In this document: one piece after another, positions 28,983-36,362 of the stretch
Layout: each line of letters opens with the position of its first letter
Numbering within the stretch: the stretch's first letter is position 1
From: Gammaproteobacteria bacterium
GTDB lineage: Bacteria; Pseudomonadota; Gammaproteobacteria; Chromatiales; Chromatiaceae
Length of the DNA: 38,897 nt
Reading direction: 5' to 3'
Assembly (NCBI GenBank): GCA_024276875.1
Contig: JAJRWL010000077.1
Coordinates: forward strand, 1-38,897
Translations under genes and position numbers: made by a program
Notes under the pieces: generated by a model
What the model saw: only the letters and a program-made list of their open reading frames with translations
Told to the model about the DNA's origin: nothing
Databases searched by the model: none

Positions 28983-31300
28983 TCAAAAAAATCCTCTAGC
29001 AGATCATCAAATACTGAGCCATTACTGTTAGAGATACAAGAAGCCGGCTCACTGGGTGAAAAACCGATGATATAAGGCACTTGTATTGCCCCAGCGCAAT
29101 GTGCTTCAGCCCTTAGGCCGCTCACGGGATCCACCCATACCGCTTCTATCGATTCGGGTAATAACATCTCTAATGCCAGCGGTTGAATGCCTTGCATTAT
29201 TTTACCCCATACTCGCAGTGCACCTGCACTGCCACTCAGCCCTGCGGGCTTATTATCATCCCGCCCAACCCATACTACGGCAACTTTATCACCACTAAAA
29301 CCTGCAAACCAACTATCACGCATACCATCCGTAGTACCTGTTTTTCCCGCCAAGTTCATCTGAGGTGAAATGTATTGTGCCAATGCCTGCCCTGTTCCAC
29401 TTCTGACCACTTCTTGCAATATCTGGTTAACCAGATAAATCGATTCAGCAGGCACGGTCTGCTTCACTGTTAATGGATAGCGTTGCAGCGGATTTTGCTC
29501 CGCTGTTAATACCTCACGAATAGCACGCAGTGGTGAATAGAATCCGCCTGCCGCAAAGGTTTGATAGATTTGAGTCACCTCAAGCGGTGTCAATGAAATA
29601 GCACCTAGCAATAACGAAGGATAGGTATTTATTGAACGTTTTAACCCCAACTCCTGAAGTCGCTTTACCACTTGATCCAGTCCCACTGACATGCCTAAAC
29701 GAACGGTAGCTATATTATAAGAACGTGCCAATGCTTGATGTAACGGCACTGTTCCATGTGCTCGATGATCATAGTTTTTAGGTGTCCAAATATCACCATT
29801 ACGATTTTGAACACTGAGCGGCCTATCTTCTAATGGAGAGAGCAAATTGTAGCGCTCTGGTTGCATCAATGCGGCAAGATAGACCGCTGGTTTTACCAAT
29901 GAGCCAATAGGACGAACAGCATCCAACGCACGATTAAATCCAGCAAAACCTGGAACACGCCCGCCTAAAACAGCCAACACCTCTCCACTTTGCGAATCCA
30001 CAATAACAGCCGCAGACTCTAAATTTTTTTTATTAGAAGCCAGATGCTTAAGCTGTTCTACCAATGCTTTTTCTGCCTGTTTCTGCACCCACCGATCAAG
30101 CGTTGTAAAAATACGCAACCCTTCAGAGGTAAGATCCTCCTCTCTATAATCCCGATGAAGTTGTCGTCGAACAAGATCCATAAATGCAGGAAAACGACCG
30201 GCACTGCTACCCTTAACACTTGTCGTGCCCAATGGAGCCAAGGCAGCCTGCTTAGCCTGCTTAGCTGTAATTAATCCTTGGTCACGCATAATTTTTAAAA
30301 CCAGATTGCGGCGTTTTTTTGCACGCTCTGGATGTCGCCGAGGATCATAGTATGATGGCCCACGCACCAAAGCCACCAAGAGCGTCAACTTAGGTAACGT
30401 CAACTCATCCAGTGGTTGCTTAAAGTAGAAATGGCTCGCAAGCCCAAAACCATGTATGGCACGTTCACCATCCTGCCCAAGATAGATCTCATTAGCATAG
30501 GCCTCTAAGATTTCATCTTTCTTATAACGTCGCTCCAACAACAACGCCATCAAAGCCTCATTGGCTTTGCGCCATAAGCTTCTCTCTCGGGTCAGGAAGA
30601 AGTTTTTTACCAATTGCTGAGTTAAGGTGCTCCCCCCCTGCACTACCCTTCTGGCTTGGATATTTGCCCACATTGCCCGTGCAATTGCTTTGGCATCTAC
30701 ACCATAATGTTGATAGAAACTGCGATCCTCAACAGCCACTAATGCCTGTATCAATTTTTCTGGCAATTCACTTCGCTTAACCAACACCCTATCTTCATTA
30801 TGTATGGGATAGATACTACCTATTGCTGGAGCATCTAATCGAGCCAAACCTACATTTCTTCCTGAAACTGTTTTAAGTGACGAGAGTTGAAAACCAGAAA
30901 ACTGAAGATCAAGAATCCGACTTGGTTCTTTACCATCCCAAAAAGCAAAGGATCGGGTATGCACTAAAAACCGGCGGCCATTGCGCGAGTAACTGCCCGC
31001 CTGACGAGGATATTTAACATTGGCATAGCCCAGGTACTTTAACTCATTTAACAACTGATCAATGGTTAAAGATGCACCAGGGTATAGTTCTAACGGACGA
31101 CCATAGACCCGTGCAGGCACAGCCCAACGCTTGCCTGCAAATTCATGCTGCACCACATAATCAAGGTAGAGGGAATAGACAGCAATAATCAAACAAAATA
31201 GAAGACCCACTTTTATTAGCCATCGCCGTAACCAGAAACCCACTTTCTTATTACGTCGCTTTGTTTTTTTGTGTTTTTTATTATAGCTGCGTCGTGTCAT
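28979..31300 (-). CDS. mrcB: Bifunctional penicillin-binding protein 1B
   Basis: Polymerises and cross-links peptidoglycan. The 773 residues show a very basic cytoplasmic tail (1-22), one membrane anchor (about 23-45), a UB2H-type domain (about 65-150), the GT51 glycosyltransferase (Glu191 in EDRSFYQHYG; GGSTLTQQLVKNFFL) and the transpeptidase with SxxK (Ser467, Lys470), SYN (527-529) and KTG (653-655). It ends in an aspartate/phenylalanine-rich tail. It is the first gene of a two-gene unit with the TPR lipoprotein. The 233 bases upstream hold no promoter I can define firmly. Confidence 0.97.
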   Translation of the reverse strand: MTRRSYNKKHKKTKRRNKKVGFWLRRWLIKVGLLFCLIIAVYSLYLDYVVQHEFAGKRWAVPARVYGRPLELYPGASLTIDQLLNELKYLGYANVKYPRQAGSYSRNGRRFLVHTRSFAFWDGKEPSRILDLQFSGFQLSSLKTVSGRNVGLARLDAPAIGSIYPIHNEDRVLVKRSELPEKLIQALVAVEDRSFYQHYGVDAKAIARAMWANIQARRVVQGGSTLTQQLVKNFFLTRERSLWRKANEALMALLLERRYKKDEILEAYANEIYLGQDGERAIHGFGLASHFYFKQPLDELTLPKLTLLVALVRGPSYYDPRRHPERAKKRRNLVLKIMRDQGLITAKQAKQAALAPLGTTSVKGSSAGRFPAFMDLVRRQLHRDYREEDLTSEGLRIFTTLDRWVQKQAEKALVEQLKHLASNKKNLESAAVIVDSQSGEVLAVLGGRVPGFAGFNRALDAVRPIGSLVKPAVYLAALMQPERYNLLSPLEDRPLSVQNRNGDIWTPKNYDHRAHGTVPLHQALARSYNIATVRLGMSVGLDQVVKRLQELGLKRSINTYPSLLLGAISLTPLEVTQIYQTFAAGGFYSPLRAIREVLTAEQNPLQRYPLTVKQTVPAESIYLVNQILQEVVRSGTGQALAQYISPQMNLAGKTGTTDGMRDSWFAGFSGDKVAVVWVGRDDNKPAGLSGSAGALRVWGKIMQGIQPLALEMLLPESIEAVWVDPVSGLRAEAHCAGAIQVPYIIGFSPSEPASCISNSNGSVFDDLLEDFFE

Positions 31301-31485
31301 TGAGTAGATCCAAAATCCACGTTAAGCACCAAAAACATCAACACATAAAATTAAGGGGTGAGAAATAGGAGAGGGAACAATCATGGGTAACATTTAACTT
31401 ATAAAAACAACGGCTAAACCACTAATGCACAGTCTGCTTGCTATTGAATGATAAAAGATAGAATAACAAAAAGCAGATGATCCAA

Positions 31486-31507
31486 CGGCAGAAACAAACT
31501 TCTGCCG
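31486..31507 (-). terminator. Hairpin downstream of the lysine-rich protein gene
   Basis: CGGCAGAA (31486-31493) and TTCTGCCG (31500-31507) form a perfect 8-bp stem with a six-base loop, about 27 bases after the stop of the upstream minus-strand gene. The T-rich stretch CTTTTTG comes about 12 bases later rather than directly, so the termination efficiency is uncertain. Confidence 0.55.
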
Positions 31508-31533
31508 CGATCACCCGTTAATGCAAAAAGGCG

Positions 31534-31848
31534 TTATTTTTTTGCGGCCACTTTTTTCTTGGCTTTACGACGAGGTTTCTTGGGGGCTAAAGAGATGGCA
31601 TATTTTGCGGCTGCATCTTTAACTCTACGCGTCAGAAACTTATTAACGTCAGCCTGAGAAGACTCTAGCAATTTTAAAAGCACAGACACATTACGTTCAC
31701 CTGCTTTAATCGTCTTTTTAAGCTCACGAACCTCATCCTTAGCTGCTTTTAGCTGCTCGCGAAGTGAAGCGACAACATCCGTTCCTTTGGTTGCGCCTGC
31801 TTTTTTCTTTACTACCTTCTTCTTTGCTGCTCTTTTCTTAATCGCCAT
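31534..31848 (-). CDS. Small lysine-rich basic protein, possibly nucleic-acid-binding
   Basis: The 104 residues are not assigned to a named family. Both ends are arrays of lysine, alanine and arginine (MAIKKRAAKKKVVKKKAG and APKKPRRKAKKKVAAKK), like the tails of bacterial histone H1-like proteins such as AlgP. The middle (about 25-85) is a predicted amphipathic helix or coiled coil (LREQLKAAKDEVRELKKTIK), so a dimer with two basic arms is plausible. No signal peptide. The ATG at 31848 has GAGG about eight bases upstream, which with the hairpin after its stop supports a real gene. DNA or RNA binding is an inference from charge. Confidence 0.8.
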   Translation of the reverse strand: MAIKKRAAKKKVVKKKAGATKGTDVVASLREQLKAAKDEVRELKKTIKAGERNVSVLLKLLESSQADVNKFLTRRVKDAAAKYAISLAPKKPRRKAKKKVAAKK

Positions 31849-32254
31849 CAGATATACCTCATTATTGTGGTTACAAATAAATCATTAGTGACTTTACTTT
31901 TTATTTAAGATAAAGCCTCAAGATTTTTACCCCTTGCTACGTCCTTATAACAAAAGCATATAGAGCTACCAATGATACAAATAATTAATAAAGTAAAATT
32001 TAGCTCCGAATCCTTTCCAAGATTTTAGAACAACTTTGAAATATGTAAATATAGGAAACTAATAAAAGCGTTATTTATTTGCCATTATCAACATAGAGAG
32101 CATGATTTACAACTGTATAAATCTCTTTTTATAACGTGCGTGTCTGTGTTTTTTATTCAACCACCCTAAAATTTAATTATAAATTAATCAAAAAGACGCA
32201 ATAAAAACCAAAAATGCTAAACTTAATATTAAGCAAATAACGACAGCGATCATC
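31849..32254. other. 406-base AT-rich intergenic region between divergent genes
   Basis: Very AT-rich, and no credible ORF or structured RNA was recognised. It must hold the promoters of the lysine-rich gene (leftwards) and the NifS-like gene (rightwards), but no hexamer pair is convincing. Local features are GATTTA...TAAATC at about 32104-32123 followed by TCTTTTT, and a perfect palindrome CTTAATATTAAG at 32222-32233, 21 bases before the NifS-like ATG. Confidence 0.5.
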
Positions 32255-33466
32255 ATGAACAAACAATCAATAGCATATAAAAATTCAAATAACCTGTTGG
32301 AGAATAGCAATACAGACACTACAGCAGATATTATATATTTAGATAGCGCCGCACGTACTCGCATCGATTTACGCGTTCTTAATGCAATAAATGGCAGCTA
32401 TCTTAAACACTACAGCGACCCTCAAAACAGGCAGCATATACTGGGGCAACAAGCTGCTGATGCCATATCAAATGCACAATTAAAGATAGGCAAAAGCATT
32501 GGCGGTAACCCACAAGGCATCGTCTTTGCTGGTGGCGCAGCAGAAGCTAATAATCTCGCTATTTTTGGTGCGGCAAGAGCGGCTCCTGAAAAACGCCACA
32601 TCATCACTTTTGAAACGGAACCTCCTTCTGTTTTTGCCCCTTGTAAATTATTAGAATCTGAATTTGGATACACATTATCTGTGTTAAGTGTTGATTCATT
32701 AGGTCAAGTTGACGCTACGGAAGTTATGCGCTGCATCACTGATGACACTCTTTTTGTATCACTCTCTTATGTAAACAAAGAGATCGGTACCATTCAGGAT
32801 ATCTCAGCAATAAGCAGCATGACACAAATCCATGGTGCTTTACTGCATTCCGACTGTTCGTTAGCACTTGGGCGAGTCCCTATTGATGTAAAGCATCAAC
32901 TTATTGATTTACTCACAATATCAGGGCACAAAATACATGGCCCCTATGGTGCTGGCTTTGTATGGGCGAGGCCAGATATTGCCTTTATAGCAGCATCAGG
33001 CGGAAGAAAAACACCGCATGGCGTACAGTCATATAACCTTGATGTACCCAATATTGTGGGGCTTGGGTTGGCCACAGAACTTGCTGGCTCTGAAATAAAA
33101 ACCACATCGGCCAAATTGCAGAAATTAACCCTCCATTTAAAAAATAAATTACATCAGGCAATCGACAACATACATATCGTGACACCCGAAAATAAGGCTA
33201 TTCCAGGCATTTTGTATTTATCTATTGAAGGTGTTGAGAGCAATGACTTAATTGCAGCGGTTGATGGTGTCGCATTTTCAGCTGGACTGGCATCCAGTGT
33301 TGGCAAAACAAAACCCGACAGAGCCGATCGTGCTTTAAGCCTTCCTCCTGAAGAAGCGTATAATTACATTCGCCTAAGTCCAGATAAAAATTTAACGCAG
33401 GAGCAGATTAATACCGCCGTCACTCGCCTCGCTGTTGGTGCAAAAGCACTACGATTAAAATCATAG
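32255..33466 (+). CDS. NifS/IscS-like class V aminotransferase fold protein lacking the catalytic cysteine
   Basis: The 403 residues align end to end with IscS-type cysteine desulfurases after an extra N-terminus of about 25 residues: YLDSAARTRIDLRVLNAI, GGAAEANNLAIFGAA, YVNKEIGTIQDI and SGHKIHGPYGAG. The PLP lysine (Lys226) and the PLP-contacting Asp200 are kept. The persulfide cysteine loop, normally SAGSACSSG, reads SAGLASSVG, with Ser347 at the cysteine place. The PLP-stacking histidine (TEHKAV in IscS) is Pro123 (TEPPSV), and the DATQS glutamine is Leu203. A standard desulfurase mechanism is therefore excluded; it may catalyse another PLP reaction or act as a regulator. It stands alone, with no iscU, iscA or suf genes nearby, and lacks a clear ribosome binding site. 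The uninterrupted frame argues against a dead gene. Confidence 0.88.
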   Translation: MNKQSIAYKNSNNLLENSNTDTTADIIYLDSAARTRIDLRVLNAINGSYLKHYSDPQNRQHILGQQAADAISNAQLKIGKSIGGNPQGIVFAGGAAEANNLAIFGAARAAPEKRHIITFETEPPSVFAPCKLLESEFGYTLSVLSVDSLGQVDATEVMRCITDDTLFVSLSYVNKEIGTIQDISAISSMTQIHGALLHSDCSLALGRVPIDVKHQLIDLLTISGHKIHGPYGAGFVWARPDIAFIAASGGRKTPHGVQSYNLDVPNIVGLGLATELAGSEIKTTSAKLQKLTLHLKNKLHQAIDNIHIVTPENKAIPGILYLSIEGVESNDLIAAVDGVAFSAGLASSVGKTKPDRADRALSLPPEEAYNYIRLSPDKNLTQEQINTAVTRLAVGAKALRLKS

Positions 33467-33478
33467 ATGTTAACAATA

Positions 33479-34228
33479 TCAGCGAGACTTTTTCGCATGT
33501 TCTCTTTGCCTTTCTGCGATATATTTTTGGAGTGACGCTCGATCTGCTTCAGATAACTTGCAAAAATGCCCGCCAAAATTCATACCTCCACCACGGGCAT
33601 TATCACGCACAGCATCTATTTGTAGCGTAAATTTTATATCGCCTTTCTCTGGCAATTTAATGACACAAAGCTCCAAAGTATCTCCACAAGATAGGGGGGA
33701 CTTGTAATTCGATATCACACCAACCCCTCCTACGGAGAGATTCAGCAGATATCCGTTCAGCGAAGGAATGGCACTGCCACCAGGGAAGAAAAAAGGGATA
33801 TTAGCGCCTTTTAATGAGACACGGAAAGATTGTCGCTGTTGGCAAAAATACATAACCTCTGGCATTGCAACTTTATAAAATGCGACATCTGATTTTGATC
33901 CAACACCTACGAGACGCGTTTTAAATCGCAATTCAACACCATTAACACGACCCGTTACCTTAGCTTCTTTCTTTTGCAAAAATTGTTTGTGCCCTGAGGT
34001 AGAAGAAAGTTCATCCAGCACAATGAGATCATGATCAGGATAGATGCCTAAAAGTGCCGTAGTGTAAGATTCGTCCTGATCAACAACTTGTAAGGTAAGA
34101 AATGCTTTTTTCTTACGTGCCTGCTGGAGCAGTGCAATAATTTCTCTCTTTTTTGTAACCAGGAATTTAGGTGTTTTTTTAGAGTCACCTAAAGCTTCAG
34201 CTACTACTCGCTTCAGTGCATTAAACAT
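33479..34228 (-). CDS. YcgR-like PilZ domain protein
   Basis: Predicted cyclic di-GMP receptor. The 249 residues have an N-terminal PilZN/YcgR-like beta domain (about 20-115) and a C-terminal PilZ domain with both binding motifs: RxxxR as RQSFR (132-136) and (D/N)xSxxG as NLSVGG (163-168). In YcgR this arrangement slows the flagellar motor; here no flagellar gene is adjacent, so the target is unknown. It converges with the NifS-like gene, only 12 bases between stops. With the cyclase at 23926 it is the second c-di-GMP gene in the window. Confidence 0.9.
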   Translation of the reverse strand: MFNALKRVVAEALGDSKKTPKFLVTKKREIIALLQQARKKKAFLTLQVVDQDESYTTALLGIYPDHDLIVLDELSSTSGHKQFLQKKEAKVTGRVNGVELRFKTRLVGVGSKSDVAFYKVAMPEVMYFCQQRQSFRVSLKGANIPFFFPGGSAIPSLNGYLLNLSVGGVGVISNYKSPLSCGDTLELCVIKLPEKGDIKFTLQIDAVRDNARGGGMNFGGHFCKLSEADRASLQKYIAERQREHAKKSR

Positions 34229-34348
34229 TTATGATAACCAGCCATTCAAGCAGCCACCCCATGCGGCAATACTCTATAAAATAGATAAGAACCAAATAAA
34301 ATTCAATGGAATAGCATTTCTAAAGCTAAAAATCAGAAGCTAATAGAG

Positions 34349-34942
34349 CTATATTTTTTCTGCTACAAGCAGCGCAAGATTACGCCACCCTTGTTTAACA
34401 TCTCCAAGCATGGCCTCTTCCTGATAAGCGCGTACACGCAAAGGTCGAAACAGCTCAAGTAGCTCATTATCTTTTAAACGCATTTTCGGGTTCGAAGGTC
34501 CTCCATGACTAACCGCTGTTTGAGTATATGTCTGGTAGAACAACACACCTCCTAAGCGTAATGCATCCATCAATGTAGGCATTAAATTTCTATCCAAAAA
34601 ATGGGTCACAACAATAACATCAAACTGATTAGGTTTAGGAGGCTGGCTTAATACATCTTTAACTTGGGCATTAATGGTTAAGCCTCTCACATTAGCCTCA
34701 GATCGCACTCTGTCTATTGCAATATTAGAAATATCCCAGGCATTTATAGATAATTTTGTTTTTTCAGCCAAATAAAGCGCATTGACACCTTGCCCACATG
34801 CAAGGTCAAGTAGGCTACCCTTTGCCGGCAATAGATGCAGGTTTTCTGTCACAATCTTAGCAGGCTGAGCAACGCCCTCAAGCTGAGCATGTTTACAATT
34901 CCATTTTTCCTGCGCCTTGTTATCAATTGTTATCTTTTGCAT
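34349..34942 (-). CDS. SAM-dependent class I methyltransferase, TehB-like
   Basis: The 197 residues form a Rossmann methyltransferase: motif I LLDLACGQGVNALYLAEK (about 44-61), the acidic residue after strand 2 (INAWDIS), and the strand-4 segment FDVIVVTHFLDRNLMPTL, followed by LRLGGVLFYQTYT. It resembles the tellurite-resistance TehB group, but the substrate cannot be read from sequence. Its ATG lies 12 bases after the metZ stop, so it should share the metZ transcript and its SAM-II-like leader. Confidence 0.88.
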   Translation of the reverse strand: MQKITIDNKAQEKWNCKHAQLEGVAQPAKIVTENLHLLPAKGSLLDLACGQGVNALYLAEKTKLSINAWDISNIAIDRVRSEANVRGLTINAQVKDVLSQPPKPNQFDVIVVTHFLDRNLMPTLMDALRLGGVLFYQTYTQTAVSHGGPSNPKMRLKDNELLELFRPLRVRAYQEEAMLGDVKQGWRNLALLVAEKI

Positions 34943-34954
34943 AACAACACACCG

Positions 34955-36142
34955 CTATAGCAGTGCCAAACCACGCGCTAAATCTGCTTTAATATCTTCG
35001 ATATTTTCTAACCCTACAGCAACCCTCACCAACCCACCGCTAATGCCAGCCTGATGTTGTTGCTCTGGAGATAGCCTACCATGCGTCGTTGTTGCCGGGT
35101 GTGTAATGGTTGTTTTTGTATCACCAAGATTTGCAGTAATAGAAAGCATTTTTGCACTATCCATCACCTTCCAAGCGGCTTCCTGCCCCTCTTTAAGAGC
35201 GAATGAAACAATCCCACCTGGACCGCTCTGCTGCTTAATCGCTAATTCATACTGGGGATGTGATTCCAAGCCAGGAAAATAGACCTGCTCTACTACAGGC
35301 TGATCTTCCAGCCACTTTGCCAATAGTGTTGCATTACGAGAGTGTGCCTGCATACGTAGCTCAAGTGTTTCCAACCCTTTTAAGAAAACCCAGGCATTGA
35401 ATGGACTCAAGCTTGGCCCTGCTGTTCGCAGCACACCATATACCTCCTCACCCACCAATTTAGCATCACCCACAACAGCACCACCGACACAGCGTCCCTG
35501 TCCATCAAGATATTTGGTTGCAGAATGAATAACGATATCTGCACCCAAAGCCAGAGGCTGTTGCAATACAGGTGTACAGAAACAGTTATCAACAATCAAT
35601 AAACAGTCATATGCCTTGGCAAGATTTGAGAGCATTTCAATATCGACCAATTCAGTCAATGGATTTGAAGGTGTCTCAACAAACAGCATGCGAGTATTGG
35701 GGCGAATAGCTTTTTCCCAACCATCCATATCTGTTTGAGATACAAAGGCCGTAGCAATATCAAAGCGACTCAGGTACTTTTCAAACAGCACTGTTGTTGT
35801 GCCAAATATGCTGCGAGATGAGACAATATGATCCCCCGATTTTAGCAACCCAATACAGACAGCCAGAATGGCTGCCATGCCCGATGCTGTTGCTATACAA
35901 GATTCACCGCCCTCCATTGCCGCCAAACGCTGCTCAAAGGTTCGCACGGTAGGGTTGGTAAATCGGGAATAGATATTACCCGGCGTATCACCTGCAAAAC
36001 ATGCCGCTGCCGCTGCTGCACTGTTAAAAACAAAACTGGAGGTTGGGAATATAGGTTCACTATGTTCTCTTTCATGGGTACGGTCATGCCCCACCCTTAT
36101 TGCTCGGGTCGCAAGACCCCAATCATCATAATCTTGGCTCAT
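34955..36142 (-). CDS. metZ: O-succinylhomoserine sulfhydrylase
   Basis: PLP enzyme that makes homocysteine directly from O-succinylhomoserine and sulfide, bypassing cystathionine. The 395 residues belong to the Cys/Met metabolism family: NIYSRFTNPT, SGMAAILAV, the PLP lysine Lys210 in SATKYLDGQGRCVGGAVVG, and TTTHGRLSPEQQ. The DGQGR sequence after the lysine and the location behind purF favour MetZ over MetB or MetC. The ATG at 36142 has GGAG about ten bases upstream. The gene has its own promoter and riboswitch-like leader, so it is not simply read through from purF. Confidence 0.93.
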   Translation of the reverse strand: MSQDYDDWGLATRAIRVGHDRTHEREHSEPIFPTSSFVFNSAAAAAACFAGDTPGNIYSRFTNPTVRTFEQRLAAMEGGESCIATASGMAAILAVCIGLLKSGDHIVSSRSIFGTTTVLFEKYLSRFDIATAFVSQTDMDGWEKAIRPNTRMLFVETPSNPLTELVDIEMLSNLAKAYDCLLIVDNCFCTPVLQQPLALGADIVIHSATKYLDGQGRCVGGAVVGDAKLVGEEVYGVLRTAGPSLSPFNAWVFLKGLETLELRMQAHSRNATLLAKWLEDQPVVEQVYFPGLESHPQYELAIKQQSGPGGIVSFALKEGQEAAWKVMDSAKMLSITANLGDTKTTITHPATTTHGRLSPEQQHQAGISGGLVRVAVGLENIEDIKADLARGLALL

Positions 36143-36197
36143 GCCTTCACTCCAAAATAGCTTAAAAATATTATGCGGCCCATATTTTATCAGGCAT

Positions 36198-36231
36198 AAA
36201 AAAACCCACTTGGCTATGCGACCAAAGCAGG
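36198..36231 (-). terminator. Intrinsic terminator in the metZ leader
   Basis: CCTGCTTTGG (36222-36231) and CCAAGTGGG (36205-36213) form an imperfect stem closed by TCGCATAG, directly followed by seven T on the minus strand (36198-36204). The 5' arm also contains GCTTT (36224-36228), which is complementary to AAAGC (36245-36249) at the 3' end of the riboswitch-like aptamer, so an antiterminator can compete. It would end both purF read-through and leader transcripts unless antitermination occurs. Confidence 0.8.
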
Positions 36232-36241
36232 TAATTTGCTA

Positions 36242-36294
36242 CTCGCTTTAGCTGCATTTTTATAGCGCCCGCAATCTGAGACAAATCAGCGCTG
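36242..36294 (-). ncRNA. SAM-II-like riboswitch aptamer upstream of metZ
   Basis: On the minus strand the 53 bases read AGCGCTGATTT, a variable loop, ATTGC, GCGCT, ATAAAAATGCAGCTAAA and GCGAG. This matches in order the conserved blocks of the SAM-II (metA/metX) riboswitch as I recall them: CGCTGATTT, ATTGC, GCGCG, ATAAATGTAGCTAAA. P1 is AGCGC (36289-36293) with GCGCT (36264-36268). Pseudoknot pairing is possible between TTGC (36271-36274) and GCAG (36252-36255), and between CTC (36278-36280) and the final GAG (36242-36244). Location ahead of a methionine gene fits. SAM-II is best known from alphaproteobacteria. Confidence 0.85.
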
Positions 36295-36300
36295 TTGAAG

Positions 36301-36329
36301 AGATTAGAACCAGAGAGAACCCTTGTCAA
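36301..36329 (-). promoter_or_regulatory. Promoter of the metZ leader
   Basis: On the minus strand a perfect TTGACA (36324-36329), a 17-base spacer and TAATCT (36301-36306, 3/6 to TATAAT). The predicted start near 36294 coincides with the first base of the SAM-II-like aptamer, so the RNA would begin with it. Confidence 0.6.
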
Positions 36330-36362
36330 GGTTAGCTCCTTTCTAGTGTGTTCGCTTATATT

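Noticed and set aside
32255-33466. Annotation as functional iscS/nifS
   Set aside because: The catalytic cysteine and PLP-stacking histidine are missing, so cysteine desulfurase activity is not supported.
36188-36300. tRNA or free-standing small RNA between purF and metZ
   Set aside because: No tRNA cloverleaf. The structure and conserved blocks fit a SAM-II aptamer with a terminator better, although a short terminated leader RNA of about 100 bases would be produced as a by-product.
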